DNA of 64,000 nucleotides. Origin: Aquabacterium sp. (GTDB taxonomy: Bacteria; Pseudomonadota; Gammaproteobacteria; Burkholderiales; Burkholderiaceae_C). The position numbers and the translations under genes were made by a program. How positions within the stretch are numbered: the stretch's first letter is position 1; each line of letters starts with the position of its first letter. The stretch covers positions 1 through 64,000 of the forward strand of contig NZ_JACPYU010000020.1 of NCBI RefSeq assembly GCF_016195855.1, in the 5' to 3' direction. Under the pieces are notes generated by a model. It was not told the DNA's origin. It searched no databases and saw only the letters and a list, made by a program, of their open reading frames with translations. Positions 20,624-28,811 of the stretch are shown piece after piece.

Positions 20624-21364
20624 TCAGAACTCACCGCTGTTGTAGGCGCGGCGAATCTCTTCCATGGCCTGCTCCAGCTTGGCCTGGGTGCGTTCGGCGG
20701 GATTGGTCTTGGCCTGCCATTCGGCAAAGGCGGTGGCCTGACGGCGTTTGAGCTCGATCTGGCGGTTCTTGGCCAGCATCTGCTGCTCGTCCTCGCTCAT
20801 CGGCATGATCGCGTTGAGCTTGGCCTGCTGCTCTTCCAGGCGCTGGTTGCGCTTGGCCTCGTCGGTCTCAACATCGGCCAGCAAGACAGCGCTCATCAGG
20901 TTGGCCTCGATGGGCGTGAACTCGCCGCCAGCCAGGCGATCAGGCAACTCGCTCAACAGGGCCTGCGCCATGCGCTGGCGCTTCTTGGCGTCATTGGTCT
21001 CGTCCAGGGTCTGCCAGGCCTCGAAGGTGTGCTGGTAGCGCAGGTAGCCGACGATGCGTGTCGCCTCGGACTTCTGCGCGCCCATCTTGTCGAGCACCTG
21101 ATTGAGGATAGTCCAGTCATCGGGCTGGATATCAGAGGGGCGGCCGTCGGACAGCACCGAGGGCTTGAGCGCCGCAGCCGGGTCGTCATTGCCCACGCCG
21201 GGCTGCAACCAGCCAGATGGCGCCCCCTTGCTGTTGGCCAGCAAGACGCCCTCGTGGTCGCCGTCATTGTGACCAAACCACCAATAAGCTGCGCCACCTG
21301 CGACCGCGATCGCCAGCCCTGCAGCCGCCATTTGCCAGGATTTAGAACGTTGATACGTGATCAT
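20624..21364 (-). CDS. Membrane-anchored periplasmic helical protein, possibly PlcR/lipase-chaperone-like
   Basis: 246 residues. One N-terminal membrane segment (about residues 11-30) is followed by a Gly/Ala linker and a charged, nearly all-helical periplasmic domain. Segments such as LLSELPDRLAGGEFTPIEANLM and the ending RRAYNSGEF recall the accessory protein PlcR of Pseudomonas phospholipase C and, more distantly, Lif lipase foldases, but the match is from memory and weak. AGAGG lies ten bases before the ATG at 21364. It sits between the two secreted paralogues, though the terminator at 21464 separates it from the upstream one. It might be a chaperone or sensor for secreted proteins; this is inference. 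Confidence 0.5.
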   Translation of the reverse strand: MITYQRSKSWQMAAAGLAIAVAGGAAYWWFGHNDGDHEGVLLANSKGAPSGWLQPGVGNDDPAAALKPSVLSDGRPSDIQPDDWTILNQVLDKMGAQKSEATRIVGYLRYQHTFEAWQTLDETNDAKKRQRMAQALLSELPDRLAGGEFTPIEANLMSAVLLADVETDEAKRNQRLEEQQAKLNAIMPMSEDEQQMLAKNRQIELKRRQATAFAEWQAKTNPAERTQAKLEQAMEEIRRAYNSGEF

Positions 21365-21463
21365 GTTTGGGAAACCTCTACGAACATGTGCCCGATATGC
21401 TCGCAGTCTGCACCAACAAGCCGACGCATTGCATCACACGCAATCGGCGTTGCCAAAAAACAA

Positions 21464-21494
21464 GTCCTGCAAACAATACAACCGTTTGCAGGAC
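21464..21494 (-). terminator. Terminator of the secreted protein gene at 21556
   Basis: GTCCTGCAAAC and GTTTGCAGGAC form a perfect 11-bp stem with a nine-base loop. On the minus strand it is followed by TTGTTTTTTGG. It lies about 60 nt beyond the stop at 21556. Confidence 0.85.
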
Positions 21495-21555
21495 CCAAAG
21501 AGCTTCTCGAGACAGGCAGGGGCTCACCCCTGCCATGAGATCCGACGATCAGGAA

Positions 21556-22233
21556 TTACTGAGGAACGTACAGCGTGGTGGACACAGGCTTGTCGCGCAG
21601 CTTGACCAGGATGTCCTGGGTCAGGGTACCGAACGTGGTGATGGAGTCCAGAGCGGCGGCCAGAACGGGCGTCAGGGCCAGCGACGACTTCATCGTGGCG
21701 TTCATTTCAGGCGTCAGGGTCAGTTGGTCCAGCACTTCGTGACCAGTGATGGTCAGGGGGAACTTGTACTTGATGCCCAGGGGCGTCGCAACGTTGAAGT
21801 TGTACAGGGGAGCTTGCTTGGTCGTCGTGCCGCCCAGGGGGGTGGTGTCAGCCAGCACTTGCTTGGTGGTGTAGTTGATGGTGAAGTTGGCCACCGTGAC
21901 GCCAACCTTGCCCACGTTACGGGCGATACGCGAGATTTCCAGCGCCGAACCCTTGGCATCGCCGGAAGCGATCTTCAGAGAGTTGTTGATGGTGATGGAG
22001 GTGATGGGGAAGCTGAAAGCGCCAGCCACGCCGTCCACAGCAGTGGCGTTGCCCAGAGGGGCCACGGTCACGCCGCCCACTTCAAAGGCGTCCAGAGACT
22101 CTTGCGAGAAAGCTTGAACCGAATTGGCAACCAGGCTGTTGGAGGGGATGGTCAGGTTGGCGTGAGCCGATGCGCCGGCAGCGACCAGTGCGGTTGCGAC
22201 AGCGATCGTGCGGAACGACAGGGCTTTTTGCAT
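21556..22233 (-). CDS. Secreted protein of unknown function, paralogue C of the local family
   Basis: 225 residues with a signal peptide (cleavage after SAHA, about residue 25) and no C-terminal sorting tail (ends YVPQ). It aligns along its whole length with the protein at 19692 and more weakly with the PEP-CTERM protein at 10394. Features are Ala/Thr/Val-rich beta-type sequence, no cysteine in the mature part, and alternating polar and hydrophobic residues, suggesting a beta-sandwich or a surface protein; that is inference. GGAG lies nine bases before the ATG at 22233. It has its own terminator and a 5' region resembling that of its paralogue. Confidence 0.75.
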   Translation of the reverse strand: MQKALSFRTIAVATALVAAGASAHANLTIPSNSLVANSVQAFSQESLDAFEVGGVTVAPLGNATAVDGVAGAFSFPITSITINNSLKIASGDAKGSALEISRIARNVGKVGVTVANFTINYTTKQVLADTTPLGGTTTKQAPLYNFNVATPLGIKYKFPLTITGHEVLDQLTLTPEMNATMKSSLALTPVLAAALDSITTFGTLTQDILVKLRDKPVSTTLYVPQ

Positions 22234-22370
22234 TTCGATGCTCCTAGTGGTGTTGCTTGCTGCTATCGAGCAAAGCGGTGTTGATGTGCGATTAATGTTG
22301 CCCGAGCGCCGATTTCCTCACCCCCCCTGCTTCGGGGATGAAAGGGGCTCAAAGGACGTCCAAAAACATC

Positions 22371-22386
22371 AAACCCAGGGTAACCA
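22371..22386 (-). promoter_or_regulatory. Shared upstream element, copy 2
   Basis: AAACCCAGGGTAACCA on the plus strand, 138 bp before the start of the 21556 gene, corresponding to the element at 20524. A C-run/G-run hairpin (CCCC..TGCTT..GGGG, around 22321-22337) lies between it and the gene, as in the other copy. The rest of 22234-22500 shows no gene. Confidence 0.45.
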
Positions 22387-22500
22387 TTGACGTAAAAAAT
22401 ACCACCCGGATTCGGGATTCCACCATCCCCCGGTAGATGAGGGCTGTTTTGTGGCTCTCGACGAGTGCGCCGCTGCCATCCACGCCAATTTCAGACTGCC

Positions 22501-23031
22501 ATGACGCCTTTGATACCCATCAACAACCTGCCCCGACTCATGCGGGAAGAGGACCTTGATGCCGTCATCCACCTGCAAAGCACCTGCTACAGCAGCGAAT
22601 TTCACGAACCGAAAGCGGCATTCACCTCGAAGTTGAGGGCCGCACCAGGCAGTTGCTGGGTGACGCCGGGCCCCAGGGGGCTGCTGGCCTATCTGGTCTG
22701 CCTACCCATTGAAGGGGATCAGTTGCCTGCATTGCACGCCCCCGATTGGCGTAAGCCATGCAACCCGGACTGGCTATACCTTCACGATCTGGCCATCCAC
22801 CCCGATGCACGCGGCATGGGCCTGGCCAGTTCGATGCTGCTCAGGGCAAACGAGCTTGCCCGAACCCGAAAGCTGGCGTCCATGGGGCTGATCGCCGTGC
22901 AGGGCTCGGTGCCTTTCTGGCGTCGGCATGGGTTTGAGCCCGCCACGGCCGCAGCGGCCCAGATCAGCGTGGAGAAACTCGCCTCCTTTGGTAAAGAGGC
23001 GACATTCATGCTGCGGCGCACCATCGCATAG
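22501..23031 (+). CDS. GNAT-family N-acetyltransferase
   Basis: 176 residues. The acetyl-CoA-binding motif A is visible as LAIHPDARGMGLASSML (R-x-x-G-x-G/A type), followed by the motif B segment VPFWRRHGFEP. The N-terminus MREEDLDAVIHLQ is typical of RimI-like members. The substrate cannot be told. ATG at 22501 is used; ATG at 22537 (MREEDL) would also give a complete domain. It precedes the efflux/PHA operon but is separated by 95 bp carrying inverted repeats. Confidence 0.82.
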   Translation: MTPLIPINNLPRLMREEDLDAVIHLQSTCYSSEFHEPKAAFTSKLRAAPGSCWVTPGPRGLLAYLVCLPIEGDQLPALHAPDWRKPCNPDWLYLHDLAIHPDARGMGLASSMLLRANELARTRKLASMGLIAVQGSVPFWRRHGFEPATAAAAQISVEKLASFGKEATFMLRRTIA

Positions 23032-23040
23032 CGAACCAGG

Positions 23041-23086
23041 TTGATCCCGATCAAGCCCAACTCAAATCAAAGTCATACGATCGACT
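23041..23086. promoter_or_regulatory. Candidate operator region of the tetR-efflux operon
   Basis: Two short inverted repeats lie just upstream of the tetR gene that opens the operon: TTGATC-CC-GATCAA (23041-23054) and AGTC-N8-GACT (23071-23086). Autoregulation by the first gene product is expected for CecR-type repressors, but the arms are short and neither site recurs. Confidence 0.35.
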
Positions 23087-23126
23087 GAATTCAAAATGCA
23101 CAGGCATCAACCAGGGCGCATCGGTC

Positions 23127-23813
23127 ATGACATCCCCGCGATCCACAGAAGCCAGCCGGGGCGCCCTCGCCCGCGAGCGCATGGTCCTGGCCGCGCTGGA
23201 TCTGTTTGGCCGGCATGGCTTTGATGCAACCACGACCCGGATGATTGCGCAGGCCGCGTCCATGAACCTGGGCGCCATCCCTTATTACTTCGGCACCAAA
23301 GAAGACCTGTATGCGCAGGCGGCGGGGCACCTCGCCAGCTTCATCGAGCAGGAACAAGCCGGGCCACTGGCCAGGCTGCGCGAACAGAGCGCGCTCACCT
23401 CGGACGTGCAGCGCCTGATCGATCTGACGGTCGACTTCCTGCTGGACGAGACCCGGCTGCTGCTGGCAGACAAGGTACCCGGGAGCTGGGTGCAGTTCTT
23501 CCTGCGGGCACAGACCGAACACGGTGAAGCTTTCGAGCGCGTTTTTGCACAAGTGGTCGAGCCCGTGCAGCGCAGCCTCAACGAGGTGGTGGCGCGCATC
23601 ATGCAACGCTCACCCGATGACTTCCATGCGCGCACCCTGTCCTTTTTTCTGCTTCATCAATTCATCTGCCTGCGTCTTGCAGACTCGGTCCTGATGCGCC
23701 GCCTGCAATGGGACGCCATCACCCCACAACGCGTCGAGCAGTTACTTGACGTGCTCGCCCCCCATCTTCGCGCCCAGTTGCTGAGCGCTGCCAACCTGCC
23801 CTGCACGCCATGA
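23127..23813 (+). CDS. CecR-type TetR repressor
   Basis: 228 residues: N-terminal TetR helix-turn-helix (ALDLFGRHGFDATTTRMIA, then NLGAIPYYFGTKEDLYAQA) and a C-terminal helical domain like DUF1956 (PF09209), as in E. coli CecR (YbiH), which controls an HlyD-ABC exporter operon. As first gene of the operon it probably represses its own transcript. It overlaps the HlyD gene by four bases (ATGA). The inducer is unknown; CecR responds to drugs such as cefoperazone. Confidence 0.85.
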   Translation: MTSPRSTEASRGALARERMVLAALDLFGRHGFDATTTRMIAQAASMNLGAIPYYFGTKEDLYAQAAGHLASFIEQEQAGPLARLREQSALTSDVQRLIDLTVDFLLDETRLLLADKVPGSWVQFFLRAQTEHGEAFERVFAQVVEPVQRSLNEVVARIMQRSPDDFHARTLSFFLLHQFICLRLADSVLMRRLQWDAITPQRVEQLLDVLAPHLRAQLLSAANLPCTP

Positions 23814-24811
23814 GCAAGAAAACCACCACCTGGCTGATCCTGGCCGCCGCCGTCTTTGCCGCAGGTGGCGTGGCCTGGTGGGTCAACAGCCACCATGACC
23901 CGATCCCTGCGGGGCTGATCCGCAGCAATGGCCGGCTGGAAGTCGAGCGCATCGAGATCGCGGCCAAGTACCCCGGCCGCATCATCGCGTTGCCAGTCAA
24001 CGAAGGGGATCTGGTCAAGGCCGGCGACCTGATTGCCCGCCAGGACAGCACCGAACTGGTCGCACAGCGCGCCGCCGTGGAAGCCGCTCGCCAGCGTGCC
24101 AGCCAGGCCATGTCGCGTGCGGCCGCCGAGACGGAAGTGCGCAAGGTGCAGGCGCGCATCGCCCAGCTGGAGCTGGACCACACCACCAGGTTGAAGCAGG
24201 ACGCGCTGGTGTCCGGTGCAGAAGTTGAGCGCAGGCAGGCCCAGCGTGACGGCGAGAACGCCGGGGTGATGGTGGCCACGGCCGCCATTGGCGAGGCCAC
24301 CGCAGCCAGGTCCGAAGCCGAGGCGCAAATGAAGCGCCTGGACATCGCCATCGAGGACATGAGCCTGCGCGCGCCGGTCAATGGCCGCATCGAATACCGC
24401 GTGGTCGAGCCCGGCTCGGTCATCCCCTCCGGCGGGCGCGTGGCCACCTTGCTGGACACGTCCAATGTGCACATGACGGTGTTCCTGCCCACCTCGATTG
24501 CCGGCAGGCTGCAAGTGGGCGACGAGGCCCGCATCGTGCTGGATGCGGCCACGCAGTTCACCATCCCCGCGCGCGTGTCCTTTGTGGCGGCCGAAGCCCA
24601 GTTCACGCCCAAGTATGTGGAGACCACCTCAGAGCGGGACAAGCTGGTCTACCGCGTCAAGCTCAAGGTGCCCACTGAGGTCGCCATGCAATATGCAGCG
24701 TATGTGAAGGCGGGGTTGACGGGCTATGGCTTTGTGCGCGCAGACAAGTCGGTGAAGTGGCCGGACAACCTGGCCGTCAAGTTGCCGCCGGTGGACACCA
24801 CCAAGAACTGA
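23810..24811 (+). CDS. HlyD-family periplasmic adaptor (YhiI/YbhG-like)
   Basis: 333 residues. One N-terminal membrane anchor (about residues 7-27) is followed by a lipoyl-like half-motif (GRIIALPVNEGDLVKAGDLIARQD), an alpha-helical hairpin coiled coil (residues 75-185), the second lipoyl half (LRAPVNGRIEYRVVEPGSVI) and a beta-barrel domain. It bridges the inner-membrane ABC transporter to an outer-membrane factor, here the product of 32004. It is translationally coupled to tetR. Confidence 0.92.
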   Translation: MSKKTTTWLILAAAVFAAGGVAWWVNSHHDPIPAGLIRSNGRLEVERIEIAAKYPGRIIALPVNEGDLVKAGDLIARQDSTELVAQRAAVEAARQRASQAMSRAAAETEVRKVQARIAQLELDHTTRLKQDALVSGAEVERRQAQRDGENAGVMVATAAIGEATAARSEAEAQMKRLDIAIEDMSLRAPVNGRIEYRVVEPGSVIPSGGRVATLLDTSNVHMTVFLPTSIAGRLQVGDEARIVLDAATQFTIPARVSFVAAEAQFTPKYVETTSERDKLVYRVKLKVPTEVAMQYAAYVKAGLTGYGFVRADKSVKWPDNLAVKLPPVDTTKN

Positions 24812-24826
24812 GCCAGGGCCACTAAC

Positions 24827-27643
24827 ATGAACCGGCCTCCAGCCGCCCCAGCCGTGGACACCTGCCAGGATCTGGCTGTCCGGATCACGGATCTGGGGCA
24901 CACCTATGGCGCCACACGGGCCATGGACCACGTCAACCTGGCGCTGCCTGCCGGCAAGACCATTGGCCTGGTCGGGCCCGATGGCGTGGGCAAGTCCACG
25001 CTGCTGTCGATCATCGCAGGGGTCAAGCGCCTGCAGCATGGCCAGGTCGAGGTGCTTGGGCTGGACATTGCGCAGGCCGACAACCGGGCGCAACTGGCCC
25101 CGCGCGTGGCCTTCATGCCCCAGGGCCTGGGCCGCAACCTCTACCCCACCCTGTCGGTGGCCGAGAACATCGACTTCTTTGCCAGGCTCTTCGGGCAAGG
25201 CGCAGCGGAACGCGAGTCCCGCATCCAGCGCCTGATGGACGCCACCGGCTTGGCGCCTTTCCGCGGCCGGCCGGCTGGCAAGTTGTCAGGTGGCATGAAG
25301 CAAAAGCTCGGCCTGTGCTGCTCGCTGGTGCACGACCCCGATCTGCTGATCCTGGATGAGCCCACCACGGGGGTGGACCCCTTGTCGCGGCGCCAGTTCT
25401 GGTCGCTGGTGGAAACGCTGCGCCAGGAGCGCCCGGGCATGACGGTGATCGTCGCCACAGCCTATATGGAAGAAGCCGAGCGCTTCGAGTACCTGGTCGC
25501 CATGGACGCCGGCCGCATTCTGGTGTTTGACGACACGCATGCGGTGCTGGAACGTACGCCCGAGAAAACGCTCGAAGCCGCCTATATCGCCATGCTGCCG
25601 CCCGACAAGCGCGGCAGCGGTGAAGCGCTGGTGATCCCGCCGCGTGAAACCACGGACGGGCCACCGGCCATCGAGGCCAAGGGGCTCACGCGACGCTTTG
25701 GGGACTTCATCGCCGTCAACGACGTGAGCTTTCGCATCGAGCGGGGCGAGATCTTCGGCTTCCTGGGCTCCAACGGTTGCGGCAAGACCACCACGATGAA
25801 GATGCTGACGGGCCTGCTGGACATCAGCGATGGCCAGGCCATGCTGCTAGGCCAGCCCATCAATGCGCACGACCTGAGCACGCGCATGCGCGTGGGCTAT
25901 ATGTCTCAAGCCTTCTCGCTGTATGAAGAATTGAGCGTGCGCCAGAACCTGACGCTGCATGCCCGGCTGTATCAACTGGAAGGGCCGGCGGCCGATGCCG
26001 CCATCGAAGACGGCCTGCAGCGCTTTGACCTGGTCGACCATGCGGACGCCAAACCCATGCAACTGTCGCTGGGCATGCGCCAGCGCCTGCAACTGGCCGC
26101 CGCCTGCCTGCACCGCCCCGAGGTGCTGATCCTGGACGAACCAACCTCAGGCGTGGACCCGGCCGCGCGCGACATGTTCTGGCGCCAGCTGGCCAAGCTG
26201 TCACGCGAAGAGCACGTGACCATCTTCGTGTCCACCCACTTCATGAACGAAGCCGAGCGTTGCGACCGCATCTCGCTGATGCACCGGGGCACCGTGTTGG
26301 CCGTGGGTTCGCCCCAGGCCTTGCGTGACAGCAAGCGGGCCGACTCGCTGGAGACGGCCTTCATTGCCTACCTCGAAGCGGCCGATGAAACCGTGCAGGT
26401 GGCGCAGGCCGCTGCCACGGTGAAGGCGACGTCCCAAGTGCCTGCGACAAAGCCTGATGAATCAGCCCCGGCCTCGCCCCGCACGGCACCAGCCCGCACC
26501 AGGCACATCGGCCTGCTCTTGTGGTTGTCGCGCATGTGGGCCTTTGCGCGGCGCGAAGCCATGGAGCTCAAGCGCGACCCCATCCGCCTGACCTTTGCGC
26601 TGCTGGGCCCGATCATCTTGTTGGTGACCGCGGCCTGGAGCATCTCGTTCGACATCGAACACGTGGCCTTCTCGGTGCTCGATCACGATCAGAGCCATGA
26701 CAGTCGCCAGCTGATCGAGCACTTTGCCGGCTCACGGTATTTCGACGAGCACGCGCCCTTGCGCGACATGGCCGACATCAACCGCGTGCTGCAGTCGCAC
26801 GATGTGTCGCTGGTGGTCGAGATCCCGCCCAACTATGGCCGGGACCTGATTGGCGGGCGCCACCCCGAGGTGGCCTTCTACATTGATGGTGCCGGTCCCT
26901 TCACCGCGGAGAACGTGCGCGGTTATGCCACGGGCATCGTGATGGAACACGCCATGCGCTTTGCCCGCGAACAACCAGGCCTGGTGCCCCCCCCCCTGCC
27001 TGCCAGCCTGGAGCCGCGCTTCTCGTACAACCAGGAGTTCCGCAGCATCTATGCCTCCACACCCGGCCTGCTGATGCTGTGCCTGATCATCGTCCCGGCC
27101 ATGCTGACCGCACTGGGCGTGGTGCGTGAAAAAGAGATGGGCTCCATCATCAACCTGTACGCCTCGCCGGCCAGCGTCGGGCAGTTCCTGCTGGGCAAGC
27201 AACTGCCGTATATCGCACTGGCCATGGCCAGCTTCCTGACGCTGGTCTTTCTGACCATCGTGTTGCTGCAGGTGCCCTTGAAGGGCGACTTCTTTGCCCT
27301 GGCGCTGGGGGCCCTGACCTTCGTGTTCGCCACCACGGCCCTGGGTCTGTTGATCTCGGCCTTCCTGCAAACGCAGGTGGCGGCCTCTTTTGCCTCGGCC
27401 ATCATCTGCCTGATCCCATCGGTGAACTTCTCGGGCCTGCTCTACCCGGTGTCCACCTTGACCGGCTCGGCCCTGTGGGTGGGCAAGGGCTTCCCGGCAT
27501 CCTGGTTCCAGTTGATCAGCCTGGGGGCCTTCACCAAAGGCCTGGGCTTTGGCAGCTTCCTGCCGATGTACGCCGCGCTGATGGGCTTTGGCCTGCTCTA
27601 CCTCGGTCTGGCACGCGTGCTGGTCAGAAAGCAGGAGGGCTGA
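24827..27643 (+). CDS. rbbA: ABC transporter fusion: two ATPase domains plus permease (RbbA-type)
   Basis: 938 residues. First ATPase (about 10-240): Walker A GPDGVGKST, signature LSGGMKQK, Walker B LLILDEPTTGVDP. Second ATPase (about 275-510): GSNGCGKTT, LSLGMRQR, VLILDEPTSGVDP. A linker of about 50 residues precedes an ABC-2 permease of five or six helices (from residue 570) with a large extracytoplasmic loop. The E. coli counterparts are RbbA (one chain, operon yhiI-rbbA-yhhJ) or separate YbhF and YbhS; length and fusion fit RbbA. The Ala/Pro-rich linker marks the junction. Substrate unknown; drugs or lipids are likely. Confidence 0.88.
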   Translation: MNRPPAAPAVDTCQDLAVRITDLGHTYGATRAMDHVNLALPAGKTIGLVGPDGVGKSTLLSIIAGVKRLQHGQVEVLGLDIAQADNRAQLAPRVAFMPQGLGRNLYPTLSVAENIDFFARLFGQGAAERESRIQRLMDATGLAPFRGRPAGKLSGGMKQKLGLCCSLVHDPDLLILDEPTTGVDPLSRRQFWSLVETLRQERPGMTVIVATAYMEEAERFEYLVAMDAGRILVFDDTHAVLERTPEKTLEAAYIAMLPPDKRGSGEALVIPPRETTDGPPAIEAKGLTRRFGDFIAVNDVSFRIERGEIFGFLGSNGCGKTTTMKMLTGLLDISDGQAMLLGQPINAHDLSTRMRVGYMSQAFSLYEELSVRQNLTLHARLYQLEGPAADAAIEDGLQRFDLVDHADAKPMQLSLGMRQRLQLAAACLHRPEVLILDEPTSGVDPAARDMFWRQLAKLSREEHVTIFVSTHFMNEAERCDRISLMHRGTVLAVGSPQALRDSKRADSLETAFIAYLEAADETVQVAQAAATVKATSQVPATKPDESAPASPRTAPARTRHIGLLLWLSRMWAFARREAMELKRDPIRLTFALLGPIILLVTAAWSISFDIEHVAFSVLDHDQSHDSRQLIEHFAGSRYFDEHAPLRDMADINRVLQSHDVSLVVEIPPNYGRDLIGGRHPEVAFYIDGAGPFTAENVRGYATGIVMEHAMRFAREQPGLVPPPLPASLEPRFSYNQEFRSIYASTPGLLMLCLIIVPAMLTALGVVREKEMGSIINLYASPASVGQFLLGKQLPYIALAMASFLTLVFLTIVLLQVPLKGDFFALALGALTFVFATTALGLLISAFLQTQVAASFASAIICLIPSVNFSGLLYPVSTLTGSALWVGKGFPASWFQLISLGAFTKGLGFGSFLPMYAALMGFGLLYLGLARVLVRKQEG

Positions 27644-27647
27644 CACC

Positions 27648-28787
27648 ATGTGGGAAGCTGTATGGCAATGGAGCCGCAATGTGTCCCGCCTGGCGAACAA
27701 GGAGTTGCGCAGCCTGTTTGGCGATGTGCCCTTGATGGCCTTGATCATCTTCGCCTTCACGGTGGCCATCTACAGCACGGCCAAGGGCGTGAAAGCCGAA
27801 GTGGCCAACGCCTCGGTGGGCATCATCGACAGCGACAACTCGGCCCTGTCGCGCCGGCTGCGCGATGCCATTCGCCCGCCCTACTTCAAGCCGCCACGGG
27901 ACATCACCCACCAGCAAGCCGGCCCCGCGCTGGACAGCAGCGAGGTCATCTTTGTGATCGACATCCCGCCGCGCTTCGAGGCCGATGTACTGGCCCGGCG
28001 TGCGCCCTCGATCCAGGTCACGGTGGACGCCACGGCCATGACGCAGGCCGGCCTGGGTGTGGTCTACCTCAATCAGATCTTCCTCAAAGAGCTGCTGGAC
28101 TTCTTCCACCAACAGGGCATCGAATCCATGTTGCCCGCGCCCCCAGTGATGCACGTGCTGTTCAACCCGAACAACCAGTCGCACTGGTTCACCTCGGTCA
28201 TGCAGATCGTGACCAACGTGACCGTGCTGGCGATCATCCTGGTGGGCGCCGCCGTGATCCGCGAGCGCGAGCACGGCACCATCGAGCATTTGCTGGTCAT
28301 GCCGGTGCGCCCCAGCGAGATCGCCATGGCCAAGATCCTGGCCAATGGGGGCGTGATCCTGCTGGCCGTGGGCCTGTCGCTGTGGCTGGTGGTGCACGAG
28401 TGGCTGCATGTGCCCTTGTTGGGCTCGGTGCCGCTGTTCCTTGCCGGCACCGCCCTGTACCTGTTTGCCGTCACGGCCCTGGGTATTCTGCTGGCCACCC
28501 TGGCCTCGTCCATGCCGCAGTTCGGCTTGCTGGCCGCGCCGGTGTATGTGGTGCTGTACCTGCTGTCGGGTGCGGCCACGCCTGTGGAAAGCATGCCCGA
28601 GCTGATTCAGCGTATCGTTCAGGTATCGCCCACCACGCAGTTCGTGAAGATGACGCAGGCCGTGCTGTACCGCGGCGCGGGGCTGGACATCGTCTGGCCT
28701 CAGTTGCTGGCAGTGGCCGCGGCTGGTGCGCTGTTTCTTTTCATCGCCCTGACAAGGTTCCGTTCCATGCTGGCCCGACAAGGCTGA
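27648..28787 (+). CDS. yhhJ: ABC-2 type permease (YhhJ/YbhR-like)
   Basis: 379 residues. One N-terminal helix, a periplasmic domain of about 130 residues, then five helices with the ABC-2 signature near REREHGTIEHLLVMPVRPSEI. It pairs with the permease half of the RbbA fusion to complete the membrane channel. ATG at 27648, with GCAGGAGG about ten bases upstream overlapping the end of rbbA; four bases separate the genes. Confidence 0.9.
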   Translation: MWEAVWQWSRNVSRLANKELRSLFGDVPLMALIIFAFTVAIYSTAKGVKAEVANASVGIIDSDNSALSRRLRDAIRPPYFKPPRDITHQQAGPALDSSEVIFVIDIPPRFEADVLARRAPSIQVTVDATAMTQAGLGVVYLNQIFLKELLDFFHQQGIESMLPAPPVMHVLFNPNNQSHWFTSVMQIVTNVTVLAIILVGAAVIREREHGTIEHLLVMPVRPSEIAMAKILANGGVILLAVGLSLWLVVHEWLHVPLLGSVPLFLAGTALYLFAVTALGILLATLASSMPQFGLLAAPVYVVLYLLSGAATPVESMPELIQRIVQVSPTTQFVKMTQAVLYRGAGLDIVWPQLLAVAAAGALFLFIALTRFRSMLARQG

Positions 28788-28811
28788 CATGCCCCAAACA
28801 AGGTGACCCAC

